A DNA stretch of 64,000 nucleotides from Hydractinia symbiolongicarpus (Eukaryota > Cnidaria > Hydrozoa > Anthoathecata > Hydractiniidae): positions 4,280,001-4,344,000 of the forward strand of contig NC_079880.1 of the NCBI RefSeq assembly GCF_029227915.1, read 5' to 3'. Position 1 is the first letter of the stretch; every line of letters begins with the position of its first letter. Below the pieces are notes generated by a model. That model did no database searches. It was not told the DNA's origin and saw only the letters and a list, made by a program, of their open reading frames with translations. Below are positions 35,621 to 49,858 of this stretch, one piece after another. Both the position numbers and the translations under genes were made by a program.

Positions 35621-36579
35621 ACTTGTAGTTTTCAAAAGTGTTTTCATTTTTGATGAGACGCTGAATAAAAGAAGTTTAATCGCCGGCAAACGAAAACCCG
35701 CGATTTCTCGTAAATCCCGGCTTGGCCCGTATAGTCAAAAGTATACAAAGAAAGTACCCTGGGAGTAAACTCATTTCCCAAACGATTTTTTATATTATTT
35801 TTTTACCACTAAACGCATGAAACTTGTAGTTTTCAAAAATATTTTCATATTTGATGGGATGCTGAATAAAAGAAGTTTAATCGCCGGCAAACGAAAATCC
35901 GCGATTTCCCGTAAATCCCGGACTCGGCCCGTATAGTCAAAAGTATACAAAGAAAGTACCCAGGGAGTAAACTCATTTCCCGAACGATTTTTTAAATCAC
36001 TTTTTCACCACTAAAACGCATGAGACTTGTAGTTTTCAAAAATGTTTTCATTTTTGATGAGACGCTTAATGAAAGAGGTTTAATCGCCGGCAAACGAAAA
36101 CCCGCGATTTCCCGTAAATCCCGGGCTTGGCCCGTATAGTCGAATGTATACAAAGAAAGTACCCTGTGAGTAAACTCATTTCCAGAACGATTTTTTAAAT
36201 TATTTTTTCACCACTAAAACGCATAAGACTTGTAGTTTTTAAAAATCTTTTCATTTTTGATGAGACGCTGAATAAAAGAAGTTTAATCGCTGGCAAACGA
36301 AAACCCGCGATTTCCCGTAAATCCCGGCTTTGCCCGTATAGTGAAAAGTATACAAAGAAAGTACCCAGGGAGTAAACTCATTTCCCGAACGATTTTTTAA
36401 ATTATTTTTTCACCACTAAAACGCATGAGACTTGTAGTTTTCAAAAATGTTTTCATTTTTGATGAGACGCTGAAAAAAAGCAGTTTAATCGCCGGCAAAC
36501 GAAAACCTGCGATTTCCCTAAATCCCGAACTCGGCCCGTATAGTCAAAAGTATACAAAGAAAGTACCCAGGGAGTAAAC

Positions 36580-39500
36580 TCATTTCAAGAACGATTTTTT
36601 AAATTATTTTTTCACCGTTAAAACGCATAAGACTTGTAGTTTTTAAAAATGTTTTCATTTTTGATGAGACGCTGAATAAAAGAAGTTTAATCGCAGGCAA
36701 ACGAAAACCCGCGATTTCCCATAAATCCCGGCTTGGCCCGTATAGTCAAAAGTATACAAAGAAAGTACGCAGGGAGTAAACTCATTTCCCGAACGATTTT
36801 TTAAATTATTTTGTCACCACTAAAACGCATGAGACTTGTGGTTTTCAAAAATGTTTTCATTTTTGATGAGACGCTGAATAAAAGAAGTTTAATCGCCGGC
36901 AAACGAAAACCCACGATTTCCCGTAAATCACGGGCTGGGCCCGTATAGTCAAAAGTATACAAAGAAAGTACCCAGGGAGTAAACTCAATTCCCGAACGAT
37001 TTTTTAAATCACTTTTTCACCACTAAAACGCATGAGACTTGTAGTTTTTAAGAATGTTTTCATTTTTGATGAGACGCTGAATAAAAGCAGTTTAATCGCC
37101 GGCAAACGAAATCCCGCGTTTTCCCGTAAATCCGGGGCTTGGCCCGTATAGTCGAATATATACAAAGAAAGTACCCAGGGTGTAAACTCATTTCCCGAAC
37201 GATTTTTTAAATTTTTTTTTCACCACTAAAACGCATGAGACTTGTAGTTTTCAAAAATGTTTTCATTTTTGATGAGACGCTGAATAAAGGAACTTTAATC
37301 GTATAGTGAAAAGTATACAAAGAAAGTACCCACGGAGTAAACTCATTTCCCGAACGATTTTTTAAATTATTTTTTCACCACTAAAACGCATGAGACTTGT
37401 AGTTTTCAAAAATGTTTTCATTTTTGATGAGACGCTGAATAAAAGAAGTTTAATCGCCGGCAAACGAAAACCCGCGATTTCCCGTAAATCCCGGCTTGGC
37501 CCGTATAGTCAAAAGTATACAAAGAAAGTACCCTGGGAGTAAACTCATTTCCCAAACGATTTTTTAAATTATTTTTTCACCACTAAAACGCATGAGACTT
37601 GTAGTTTTCAACAATGTTTTCATTTTTGATGAGACGCTGAATAAAAGAAGTTTAATCGCCGGCAAACGAAAACCCGCGATTTCCCGTAAATCACGGGCTG
37701 GGCCCGTATAGTCAAAAGTATACAAAGAAAGTACCCAGGGAGTAAACTCAATTCCCGAACGATTTTTTAAATCACTTTTTCACCACTAAAACGCATGAGA
37801 CTTGTAGTTTTTAAGAATGTTTTCATTTTTGATGAGACGCTGAATAAAAGCAGTTTAATCGCCGGCAAACGAAATCCCGCGTTTTCCCGTAAATCCGGGG
37901 CTTGGCCCGTATAGTCGAATATATACAAAGAAAGTACCCAGGCTGTAAACTCATTTCCCGAACGATTTTTTAAATTTTTTTTTCACCACTAAAACGCATG
38001 AGACTTGTAGTTTTCAAAAATGTTTTCATTTTTGATGAGACGCTGAATAAAGGAACTTTAATCGTATAGTGAAAAGTATACAAAGAAAGTACCCACGGAG
38101 TAAACTCATTTCCCGAACGATTTTTTAAATTATTTTTTCACCACTAAAACGCATGAGACTTGTAGTTTTCAAAAATGTTTTCATTTTTGATGAGACGCTG
38201 AATAAAAGAAGTTTAATCGCCGGCAAACGAAAACCCGCGATTTCCCGTAAATCCCGGCTTGGCCCGTATAGTCAAAAGTATACAAAGAAAGTACCCTGGG
38301 AGTAAACTCATTTCCCAAACGATTTTTTAAATTATTTTTTCACCACTAAAACGCATGAGACTTGTAGTTTTCAACAATGTTTTCATTTATGATGAGACGC
38401 TGAATAAATGTAGTTTAATCGCCGGCAAACGAAAACCCGTGATTTCCCATAAATCCCGGGCTCGGCCCGTATAGTCAAAAGTATACAAAGAAAGTACCCA
38501 GGGAGTAAACTCATTTCCCGAACGATTTTTTAAATCACTTTTTCACCACTAAAACGCATGAGACTTGTAGTTTTTAAAAATGTTTTCATTTTTGATGAGA
38601 CGCTGAATAAAAGAAGTTTAATCGCCGGCAAACGAAAACCTGCGATTTCCTGTAAATCCTGGACCCGGCCCGTATAGTCAAAAGTATACAAAGAAAGTAC
38701 CCAGGGATTAAACTCATTTCCCAAACGATTTTTTAAATTATTATTTCACCACTAAAACGCATGAGGCTTGTAGTTTTCAAGAATGTTTTCATTTTTGATG
38801 AGACGCTGAATAAAAGAAGTTTAATCGCCGCCAAACTAAAACCCGCGATTTCCCGTAAATCCCGGCTTGGCCCGTATAGTCAAAAGTATACAAAGAAAGT
38901 ACCCAGGAAGTAAACTCATTTCCCGAACGATTTTTTAAATTATTTTTTCACCACTAAAACGCATGAGAATTGTAGTTTTCAAAAATGTTTTCATTTTTGA
39001 TGAGACGCTGATAAAAAGCAGTTTAATCGCCGGCAAACGAAAACCTGCGATTTCCCTAAATCCCGGACTCGGCCCGTATAGTCAAAAGTATACAAAGAAA
39101 GTACCCAGGGAGTAAACTCATTTCAAGAACGATTTTTTAAATTATTTTTTCACCACTAAAACGCATAAGACTTGTAGTTTTTAAAAATGTTTTCATTTTT
39201 GATGAGACGCTGATAAAAAGAAGTTTAATCGCAGGCAAACGAAAACCCGCGATTTCCCGTAAATCCCGGCTTGGCCCGTATAGTCAAAAGTATACAAAGA
39301 AAGTACCCAGGGAGTAAACTCATTTCCCGAACGATTTTTTAAATTATTTTTTCACCACTAAAACGCATGAGACTTGTGGTTTTCAAAAATGTTTTCATTT
39401 TTGATGAGACGCTGAATAAAAGAAGTTTAATCGCCGGCAAACGAAAACCCGCGATTTCCCGTAAATCCCGGGCTGGGCCCGTATAGTCAAAAGTATACAA

Positions 39501-41000
39501 AGAAAGTACCCAGGGAGTAAACTCAATTCCCGAACGATTTTTTAAATCACTTTTTCACCACTAAAACGCACGAGACTTGTAGTTTTTAAGAGTGTTTTCA
39601 TTTTTGATGAGACGCTGAATAAAAGAAGTTTAATCGCCGGCAAACGAAAACCCGCGATTTCCCGTAAATCCCGGGCTGGGCCCGTATAGTCAAAAGTATA
39701 CAAAGAAAGTACCCAGGGAGTAAACTCAATTCCCGAACGATTTTTTAAATCACTTTTTCACCACTAAAACGCACGAGACTTGTAGTTTTTAAGAGTGTTT
39801 TCATTTTTGATGAGACGCTGAATAAAAGCAGTTTAATCGCCGGCAAACGAAATCCCGCGTTTTCCCGTAAATCCGGGGCTTGGCCCGTATAGTCGAATAT
39901 ATACAAAGAAAGTACCCAGGGTGTAAACTCATTTCCCGAACGATTTTTTAAATTTTTTTTTCACCACTAAAACGCATGAGACTTGTAGTTTTCAAAAATG
40001 TTTTCATTTTTGATGAGACGCTGAATAAAGGAACTTTAATCGTATAGTGAAAAGTATACAAAGAAAGTACCCAGGGTGTAAACTCATTTCCCGAACGATT
40101 TTTTAAATTATTTTTTCACCACTAAAACGCATGAGACTTGTAGTTTTCAAAAATGTTTTCATTTTTGATGAGACGCTGAATAAAAGAAGTTTAATCGCCG
40201 GCAAACGAAAACCCGCGATATCCCGTAAATCCCGGCTTGGCCCGTATAGTCAAAAGTATACAAAGAAAGTACCCAGGGAGTAAACTCGTTTCCCGAACGA
40301 TTTTTTAAATCACTTTTTCACCACTAAAACGCATGAGACCTGTAGTTTTTAAAAATGTTTTCATTTTTGATGAGACGCTGAATAAAAGAAGTTTAATCGC
40401 CGCCAAACTAAAACCCGCGATTTCCCGTAAATCCCGGCTTGACCCGTATAGTCAAAAGTATACAAAGAAAGTACCCAGGAAGTAAACTCATTTCCCGAAC
40501 GATTTTTTAAATTATTTTTTCACCACTAAAACGCATGAGAATTGTAGTTTTCAAAAATGTTTTCAATTTTGATGAGACGCTGATAAAAAGCAGTTTAATC
40601 GCCGGCAAACGAAAACCTGCGATTTCCCTAAATCCCGGACTTGGCCCGTATAGTCAAAAGTATACAAAGAAAGTACCCAGGGAGTAAACTCATTTCCAGA
40701 ACGATTTTTTAAATTATTTTTTCACCACTAAAACGCATAAGACTTGTAGTTTTTAAAAATGTTTTCATTTTTGATGAGACGCCGAATAAAAGCAGTTTAA
40801 TCGCCGGCAAACGAAAACCTGCGATTTCCCGTAAATCCCGGACTCGGCCCGTATAGTCAAAAGTATACAAAGAAAGTACCCAGGGAGTAAACTCATTTCC
40901 AGAACGATTTTTTAAATTATTTTTTCACCACTAAAACGCATGAGACTTGTAGTTTTCAAAAATGTTTTCATTTTTGATGAGACGCTGAATAAAAGAAGTT
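36580..41000 (+). repeat. Block X, first copy: older relative of 49.95-52.7 and 55.5-58.2 kb
   Basis: Rare markers line up with the later copies. gtcaccac after tttt with aaatcacgggctgggcccg is near 36,810 and 50,140 (offset 13,331). The 155-bp junction at 38,055 matches 50,623, and the gggattaaactc monomer at 38,530 matches 51,098 (offset 12,568). cgcacgagacttg and the 40,033 junction match 51,734 and 51,994 (offset 11,961). The offset shifts by one 763-bp tetramer inside the block (37,182 and 37,945 are both 155-bp monomers). This copy also holds a 203-bp duplication of the cgcacgagac monomer (39,567 and 39,770). Confidence 0.75.
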
Positions 41001-44000
41001 TAATCGCCGGCAAACGAAAACCCGCGATTTCCCGTAAATCCCGGCTTGGCCCGTATAGTCAAAAGTATACAAGGAAAGTACACTGGGAGTAAACTCATTT
41101 CCCAAACGATTTTTTAAATTATTTTTTCACCACTAAAACGCATGAGACTTGTAGTTTTGAACAATGTTTTCATTTATGATGAGACGCTGAATAAATGTAG
41201 TTTAATCGCCGGCAAACGAAAACCCGCGATTTCCCATAAATCCCGGGCTTGGCCCGTATAGTCAAAAGTATACAAAGAAAGTACCCAGGGAGTAAACTCA
41301 TTTCCCGAACGATTTTTTAAATCACTTTTTCACCACTAAAACGCATGAGACCTGTAGTTTTTAAAAATATTTTCATTTTTGATGAGACGCTGAATAAAAG
41401 AAGTTTAATCGCCGGCAAACGAAAACCTGCGATTTCCTGTAAATCCTGGACTCGGCCCGTATAGTCAAAAGTATACAAAGAAAGTACCCAGGGAGTAAAC
41501 TCATTTCCCAAACGATTTTTTAAATTATTTTTTCACCACTAAAACGCATGAGACTTGTAGTTTTCAAAAATGTTTTCATTTTTGATGAGACGCTGAATAA
41601 AAGAAGTTTAATCGCCGCCAAACGAAAACCTGCGATTTCCCGTAAATCCCGGCTTGGCCCGTATAGTGAAAAGTATACAAAGAAAGTACCCAGGGAGTAA
41701 ACTCATTTCCCGAACGATTTTTTAAATTATTTTTTCACCACTAAAACGCATGAGACTTGTAGTTTTCAAAAATGTTTTCATTTTTGATGAGACGCTTAAT
41801 GAAAGAGGTTTAATCGCCGGCAAACGAAATCCCGCGTTTTCCCGTAAATCCGGGGCTTGGCCCGTATAGTCGAATGTATACAAAGAAAGTACCCAGGGAG
41901 TAAACTCATTTCGCAAACGATTTTTTAAATTTTTTTTTCACCACTAAAACGCATGAGACTTGTAGTTTTCAAAAATGTTTTCATTTTTGATGAGACGCTT
42001 AATGAAAGAGGTTTAATCGCCGGAAAACGAAAACCCGCGACTTCCCGTAAATCCCGGGCTTGGCCCGTATAGTCGAATGTATACAAAGAAAGTACCCTGT
42101 GAGTAAACTCATTTCCAGAACGATTTTTCAAAATTATTTTTTCACCACTAAAACGCATAAGACTTGTAGTTTTTAAAAATGTTTTCATTTTTGATGAGAC
42201 GCTGAATAAAAGAAGTTTAATCGCTGGCAAACGAAAACCCGCGATTTCCCGTAAATCCCGGCTTGGCCCGTATAGTGAAAAGTATACAAAGAAAGTACCC
42301 AGGGAGTAAACTCATTTCCCGAACGATTTTTCAAATTATTTTTTCACCACTAAAACGCATGAGACTTGTAGTTTTCAAAAATGTTTTCATTTTTGATGAG
42401 ACGCTGAAAAAAAGCAGTTTAATCGCCGGCAAACGAAAACCTGCGATTTCCCTAAATCCGGAACTCGGCCCGTATAGTCAAAAGTATACAAAGAAAGTAC
42501 CCAGGGAGTAAACTCATTTCAAGAACGATTTTTTAAATTATTTTTTCACCACTAAAACGCATAAGACTTGTAGTTTTTAAAAATGTTTTCATTTTTGATG
42601 AGACGCTGAATAAAAGCAGTTTAATCGCCGGCAAACGAAAACCTGCGATTTCCCGTAAATCCCGGACTCGGCCCGTATAGTCAAAAGTATACAAAGAAAG
42701 TACCCAGGGAGTAAACTCATTTCCAGAACGATTTTTTAAATTATTTTTTCACCACTAAAACGCATGAGACTTGTAGTTTTCAAAAATGTTTTCATTTTTG
42801 ATGAGACGCTGAATAAAAGAAGTTTAATCGCCGGCAAACGAAAACCTGCGATTTCCCGTAAATCCCGGCTTGGCCCGTATAGTCAAAAGTATACAAAGAA
42901 AGTACACTGGGAGTAAACTCATTTCCCAAACGATTTTTTAAATTATTTTTTCACCACTAAAACGCATGAGACTTGTAGTTTTGAACAATGTTTTCATTTA
43001 TGATGAGACGCTGAATAAATGTAGTTTAATCGCCGGCAAACGAAAACCCGCGATTTCCCATAAATCCCGGGCTTGGCCCGTATAGTCAAAAGTATACAAA
43101 GAAAGTACCCAGGGAGTAAACTCATTTCCCGAACGATTTTTTAAATCACTTTTTCACCACTAAAACGCATGAGACCTGTAGTTTTTAAAAATATTTTCAT
43201 TTTTGATGAGACGCTGAATAAAAGAAGTTTAATCGCCGGCAAACGAAAACCTGCGATTTCCTGTAAATCCTGGACTCGGCCCGTATAGTCAAAAGTATAC
43301 AAAGAAAGTACCCAGGGAGTAAACTCATTTCCCAAACGATTTTTTAAATTATTTTTTCACCACTAAAACGCATGAGACTTGTAGTTTTCAAAAATGTTTT
43401 CATTTTTGATGAGACGCTGAATAAAAGAAGTTTAATCGCCGCCAAACGAAAACCCGCCATTTCCCGTAAATCCCGGCTTGGCCCGTATAGTGAAAAGTAT
43501 ACAAAGAAAGTACCCAGGGAGTAAACTCATTTCCCGAACGATTTTTTAAATTATTTTTTCACCACTAAAACGCATGAGACTTGTAGTTTTCAAAAATGTT
43601 TTCATTTTTGATGAGACGCTTAATGAAAGAGGTTTAATCGCCGGCAAACGAAATCCCGCGTTTTCCCGTAAATCCGGGGCTTGGCCCGTATAGTCGAATG
43701 TATACAAAGAAAGTACCCAGGGAGTAAACTCATTTCGCAAACGATTTTTTAAATTTTTTTTTCACCACTAAAACGCATGAGACTTGTAGTTTTCAAAAAT
43801 GTTTTCATTTTTGATGAGACGCTTAATGAAAGAGGTTTAATCGCCGGAAAACGAAAACCCGCGATTTCCCGTAAATCCCGGGCTTGGCCCGTATAGTCGA
43901 ATGTATACAAAGAAAGTACCCTGTGAGTAAACTCATTTCCAGAACGATTTTTCAAAATTATTTTTTCACCACTAAAACGCATAAGACTTGTAGTTTTTAA

Positions 44001-44347
44001 AAATGTTTTCATTTTTGATGAGACGCTGAATAAAAGAAGTTTAATCGCTGGCAAACGAAAACCCGCGATTTCCCGTAAATCCCGGCTTGGCCCGTATAGT
44101 GAAAAGTATACAAAGAAAGTACCCAGGGAGTAAACTCATTTCCCGAACGATTTTTCAAATTATTTTTTCACCACTAAAACGCATGAGACTTGTAGTTTTC
44201 AAAAATGTTTTCATTTTTGATGAGACGCTGAAAAAAAGCAGTTTAATCGCCGGCAAACGAAAACCTGCGATTTCCCTAAATCCGGAACTCGGCCCGTATA
44301 GTCAAAAGTATACAAAGAAAGTACCCAGGGAGTAAACTCATTTCAAG
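40700..44347 (+). repeat. 1824-bp nine-monomer tandem duplication
   Basis: Units are about 40,700-42,523 and 42,524-44,347. Matching monomers at 41,317/43,141, 41,722/43,546, 41,925/43,749 and 42,263/44,087 are all 1824 apart. Only scattered differences are visible, such as gccgaataaaagcag (40,781) versus gctgaataaaagcag (42,605) and cgacttcccg (42,040) versus cgatttcccg. The units meet in tcaagaacg versus tccagaacg monomers, consistent with misaligned exchange. Confidence 0.85.
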
Positions 44348-47300
44348 AACGATTTTTTAAATTATTTTTTCACCACTAAAACGCATAAGACTTGTAGTTT
44401 TTAAAAATGTTTTTATTTTTGATGAGACGCTGAATAAAAGAAGTTTAATCGCAGGCAAACGAAAACCCGCGATTTCCCGTAAATCCCGGCTTGGCCCGTA
44501 TAGTCAAAAGTATACAAAGAAAGTACCCAGGGAGTAAACTCATTTCCCGAACGATTTTTTAAATTATTTTTTCACCACTAAAACGCATGAGACTTGTGGT
44601 TTTCAAAAATGTTTTCATTTTTGATGAGACGCTGAATAAAAGAAGTTTAATCGCCGGCAAACGAAAACCCGCGATTTCCCGTAAATCCCGGGCTGGGCCC
44701 GTATAGTCAAAAGTATACAAAGAAAGTACCCAGGGAGTAAACTCAATTCCCGAACGATTTTTTAAATCACTTTTTCACCACTAAAACGCATGAGACTTGT
44801 AGTTTTTAAGAATGTTTTCATTTTTGATGAGACGCTGAATAAAAGCAGTTTAATCGCCGGCAAACGAAATCCCGCGTTTTCCCGTAAATCCGGGGCTTGG
44901 CCCGTATAGTCGAATATATACAAAGAAAGTACCCAGGGTGTAAACTCATTTCCCGAACGATTTTTTAAATTTTTTTTTCACCACTAAAACGCTTGAGACT
45001 TGTAGTTTTCAAAAATGTTTTCATTTTTGATGAGACGCTGAATAAAGGAACTTTAATCGTATAGTGAAAAGTATACAAAGAAAGTACCTAGGGAGTAAAC
45101 TCATTTCCCGAACGATTTTTTAAATTATTTTTTCACCACTAAAACGCATGAGACTTGTAGTTTTCAAAAATGTTTTCATTTTTGATGAGACGCTGAATAA
45201 AAGAAGTTTAATCGCCGGCAAACGAAAACCCGCGATTTCCCGTAAATCCCGGCTTGGCCCGTATAGTCAAAAGTATACAAAGAAAGTACCCTGGGAGTAA
45301 ACTCATTTCCCAAACGATTTTTTATATTATTTTTTACCACTAAACGCATGAAACTTGTAGTTTTCAAAAATATTTTCATATTTGATGGGATGCTGAATAA
45401 AAGAAGTTTAATCGCCGGCAAACGAAAATCCGCGATTTCCCGTAAATCCCGGACTCGGCCCGTATAGTCAAAAGTATACAAAGAAAGTACCCAGGGAGTA
45501 AACTCATTTCCCGAGCGATTTTTTAAATCACTTTTTCACCACTAAAACGCATGAGACTTGTAGTTTTCAAAAATGTTTTCATTTTTGATGAGACGCTTAA
45601 TGAAAGAGGTTTAATCGCCGGCAAACGAAAACCCGCGATTTCCCGTAAATCCCGGGCTTGGCCCGTATAGTCAAATGTATACAAAGAAAGTACCCTGTGA
45701 GTAAACTCATTTCCAGAACGATTTTTTAAATTATTTTTTCACCACTAAAACGCATAAGACTTGTAGTTTTTAAAAATGTTTTCATTTTTGATGAGACGCT
45801 GAATAAAAGAAGTTTAATCGCTGGCAAACGAAAACCCGCGATTTCCCGTAAATCCCGGCTTTGCCCGTATAGTGAAAAGTATACAAAGAAAGTACCCAGG
45901 GAGTAAACTCATTTCCCGAACGATTTTTTAAATTATTTTTTCACCACTAAAACGCATGAGACTTGTAGTTTTCAAAAATGTTTTCATTTTTGATGAGACG
46001 CTGAAAAAAAGCAGTTTAATCGCCGGCAAACGAAAACCTGCGATTTCCCTAAATCCCAAACTCGGCCCGTATAGTGAAAAGTATACAAAGAAAGTACCCA
46101 GGGAGTAAACTCATTTCCCGAACGATTTTTCAAATTATTTTTTCACCACTAAAACGCATGAGACTTGTAGTTTTCAAAAATGTTTTCATTTTTGATGAGA
46201 CGCTGAAAAAAAGCAGTTTAATCGCCGGCAAACGAAAACCTGCGATTTCCCTAAATCCGGAACTCGGCCCGTATAGTCAAAAGTATACAAAGAAAGTACC
46301 CAGGGAGTAAACTCATTTCAAGAACGATTTTTTAAATTATTTTTTCACCACTAAAACGCATAAGACTTGTAGTTTTTAAAAATGTTTTCATTTTTGATGA
46401 GACGCTGAATAAAAGCAGTTTAATCGCCGGCAAACGAAAACCTGCGATTTCCCGTAAATCCCGGACTCGGCCCGTATAGTCAAAAGTATACAAAGAAAGT
46501 ACCCAGGGAGTAAACTCATTTCCAGAACGATTTTTTAAATTATTTTTTCACCACTAAAACGCATGAGACTTGTAGTTTTCAAAAATGTTTTCATTTTTGA
46601 TGAGACGCTGAATAAAAGAAGTTTAATCGCCGGCAAACGAAAACCCGCGATTTCCCGTAAATCCCGGCTTGGCCCGTATAGTCAAAAGTATACAAAGAAA
46701 GTACACTGGGAGTAAACTCATTTCCCAAACGATTTTTTAAATTATTTTTTCACCACTAAAACGCATGAGACTTGTAGTTTTGAACAATGTTTTCATTTAT
46801 GATGAGACGCTGAATAAATGTAGTTTAATCGCCGGCAAAGGAAAACCCGCGATTTCCCATAAATCCCGGGCTGGGCCCGTATAGTCAAAAGTATACAAAG
46901 AAAGTACCCAGGGAGTAAACTCATTTCCCGAACGATTTTTTAAATCACTTTTTCACCACTAAAACGCATGAGACCTGTAGTTTTTAAAAATATTTTCATT
47001 TTTGATGAGACGCTGAATAAAAGAAGTTTAATCGCCGGCAAACGAAAACCTGCGATTTCCTGTAAATCCTGGACTCGGCCCGTATAGTCAAAAGTATACA
47101 AAGAAAGTACCCAGGGAGTAAACTCATTTCCCAAACGATTTTTTAAATTATTTTTTCACCACTAAAACGCATGAGACTTGTAGTTTTCAAAAATGTTTTC
47201 ATTTTTGATGAGACGCTGAATAAAAGAAGTTTAATCGCCGCCAAACGAAAACCTGCCATTTCCCGTAAATCCCGGCTTGGCCCGTATAGTGAAAAGTATA

Positions 47301-49858
47301 CAAAGAAAGTACCCAGGGAGTAAACTCATTTCCCGAACGATTTTTTAAATTATTTTTTCACCACTAAAACGCATGAGACTTGTAGTTTTCAAAAATGTTT
47401 TCATTTTTGATGAGACGCTTAATGAAAGAGGTTTAATCGCCGGCAAACGAAATCCCGCGTTTTCCCGTAAATCCGGGGCTTGGCCCGTATAGTCGAATGT
47501 ATACAAAGAAAGTACCCAGGGAGTAAACTCATTTCGCAAACGATTTTTTAAATTTTTTTTTCACCACTAAAACGCATGAGACTTGTAGTTTTCAAAAATG
47601 TTTTCATTTTTGATGAGACGCTTAATGAAAGAGGTTTAATCGCCGGAAAACGAAAACCCGCGATTTCCCGTAAATCCCGGGCTTGGCCCGTATAGTCGAA
47701 TGTATACAAAGAAAGTACCCTGTGAGTAAACTCATTTCCAGAACGATTTTTCAAAATTATTTTTTCACCACTAAAACGCATAAGACTTGTAGTTTTTAAA
47801 AATGTTTTCATTTTTGATGAGACGCTGAATAAAAGAAGTTTAATCGCTGGCAAACGAAAACCCGCGATTTCCCGTAAATCCCGGCTTGGCCCGTATAGTG
47901 AAAAGTATACAAAGAAAGTACCCAGGGAGTAAACTCATTTCCCGAACGATTTTTCAAATTATTTTTTCACCACTAAAACGCATGAGACTTGTAGTTTTCA
48001 AAAATGTTTTCATTTTTGATGAGACGCTGAAAAAAAGCAGTTTAATCGCCGGCAAACGAAAACCTGCGATTTCCCTAAATCCGGAACTCGGCCCGTATAG
48101 TCAAAAGTATACAAAGAAAGTACCCAGGGAGTAAACTCATTTCAAGAACGATTTTTTAAATTATTTTTTCACCACTAAAACGCATAAGACTTGTAGTTTT
48201 TAAAAATGTTTTCATTTTTGATGAGACGCTGAATAAAAGAAGTTTAATCGCAGGCAAACGAAAACCCGCGATTTCCCGTAAATCCCGGCTTGGCCCGTAT
48301 AGTCAAAAGTATACAAAGAAAGTACCCAGGGAGTAAACTCATTTCCCGAACGATTTTTTAAATTATTTTTTCACCACTAAAACGCATGAGACTTGTGGTT
48401 TTCAAAAATGTTTTCATTTTTGATGAGACGCTGAATAAAAGAAGTTTAATCGCCGGCAAACGAAAACCCGCGATTTCCCGTAAATCCCGGGCTGGGCCCG
48501 TATAGTCAAAAGTATACAAAGAAAGTACCCAGGGAGTAAACTCAATTCCCGAACGATTTTTTAAATCACTTTTTCACCACTAAAACGCATGAGACTTGTA
48601 GTTTTTAAGAATGTTTTTATTTTTGATGAGACGCTGAATAAAAGCAGTTTAATCGCCGGCAAACGAAATCCCGCGTTTTCCCGTAAATCCGGGGCTTGGC
48701 CCGTATAGTCGAATATATACAAAGAAAGTACCCAGGGTGTAAACTCATTTCCCGAACGATTTTTTAAATTTTTTTTTCACCACTAAAACGCTTGAGACTT
48801 GTAGTTTTTAAAAATGTTTTCATTTTTGATGAGACGCTGAATAAAGGAACTTTAATCGTATAGTGAAAAGTATACAAAGAAAGTACCTAGGGAGTAAACT
48901 CATTTCCCGAACGATTTTTTAAATTATTTTTTCACCACTAAAACGCATGAGACTTGTAGTTTTCAAAAATGTTTTCATTTTTGATGAGACGCTGAATAAA
49001 AGAAGTTTAATCGCCGGCAAACGAAAACCCGCGATTTCCCGTAAATCCCGGCTTGGCCCGTATAGTCAAAAGTATACAAAGAAAGTACCCTGGGAGTAAA
49101 CTCATTTCCCAAACGATTTTTTATATTATTTTTTTACCACTAAACGCATGAAACTTGTAGTTTTCAAAAATATTTTCATATTTGATGGGATGCTGAATAA
49201 AAGAAGTTTAATCGCCGGCAAACGAAAATCCGCGATTTCCCGTAAATCCCGGACTCGGCCCGTATAGTCAAAAGTATACAAAGAAAGTACCCAGGGAGTA
49301 AACTCATTTCCCGAGCGATTTTTTAAATCACTTTTTCACCACTAAAACGCATGAGACTTGTAGTTTTCAAAAATGTTTTCATTTTTGATGAGACGCTTAA
49401 TGAAAGAGGTTTAATCGCCGGCAAACGAAAACCCGCGATTTCCCGTAAATCCCGGGCTTGGCCCGTATAGTCAAATGTATACAAAGAAAGTACCCTGTGA
49501 GTAAACTCATTTCCAGAACGATTTTTTAAATTATTTTTTCACCACTAAAACGCATAAGACTTGTAGTTTTTAAAAATGTTTTCATTTTTGATGAGACGCT
49601 GAATAAAACAAGTTTAATCGCTGGCAAACGAAAACCCGCGATTTCCCGTAAATCCCGGCTTTGCCCGTATAGTGAAAAGTATACAAAGAAAGTACCCAGG
49701 GAGTAAACTCATTTCCCGAACGATTTTTTAAATTATTTTTTCACCACTAAAACGCATGAGACTTGTAGTTTTCAAAAATGTTTTCATTTTTGATGAGACG
49801 CTGAAAAAAAGCAGTTTAATCGCCGGCAAACGAAAACCTGCGATTTCCCTAAATCCCA
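42261..49858 (+). repeat. 3799-bp tandem duplication (18 full monomers plus one 155-bp monomer)
   Basis: Unit 1 (42,261-46,059) and unit 2 (46,060-49,858) are directly adjacent. Matching points 3799 apart are 43,141/46,940, 43,749/47,548, 44,087/47,886 and the 155-bp junction 45,050/48,849. Both units carry the rare cgcttgagac (44,991/48,790), ccgagcgatt and tagtcaaatg. Differences are few (tttttaccac 45,332 versus ttttttaccac; ttttcattttt versus tttttattttt near 48,614), so the duplication is young. It overlaps and postdates the 1824-bp duplication at its left edge. Confidence 0.88.
46063..46075. repeat. Chimeric junction between the two 3799-bp units
   Basis: Left of this point the monomer reads cccaaactcgg, as at the end of unit 2 (49,856). 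Right of it the monomer reads gtgaaaag, as at the start of unit 1 (42,276). The switch lies within ggcccgtatagt, a stretch identical in both parents. This is the expected signature of homologous unequal exchange in register. The switch interval coincides with dyads 2 and 3. Confidence 0.8.
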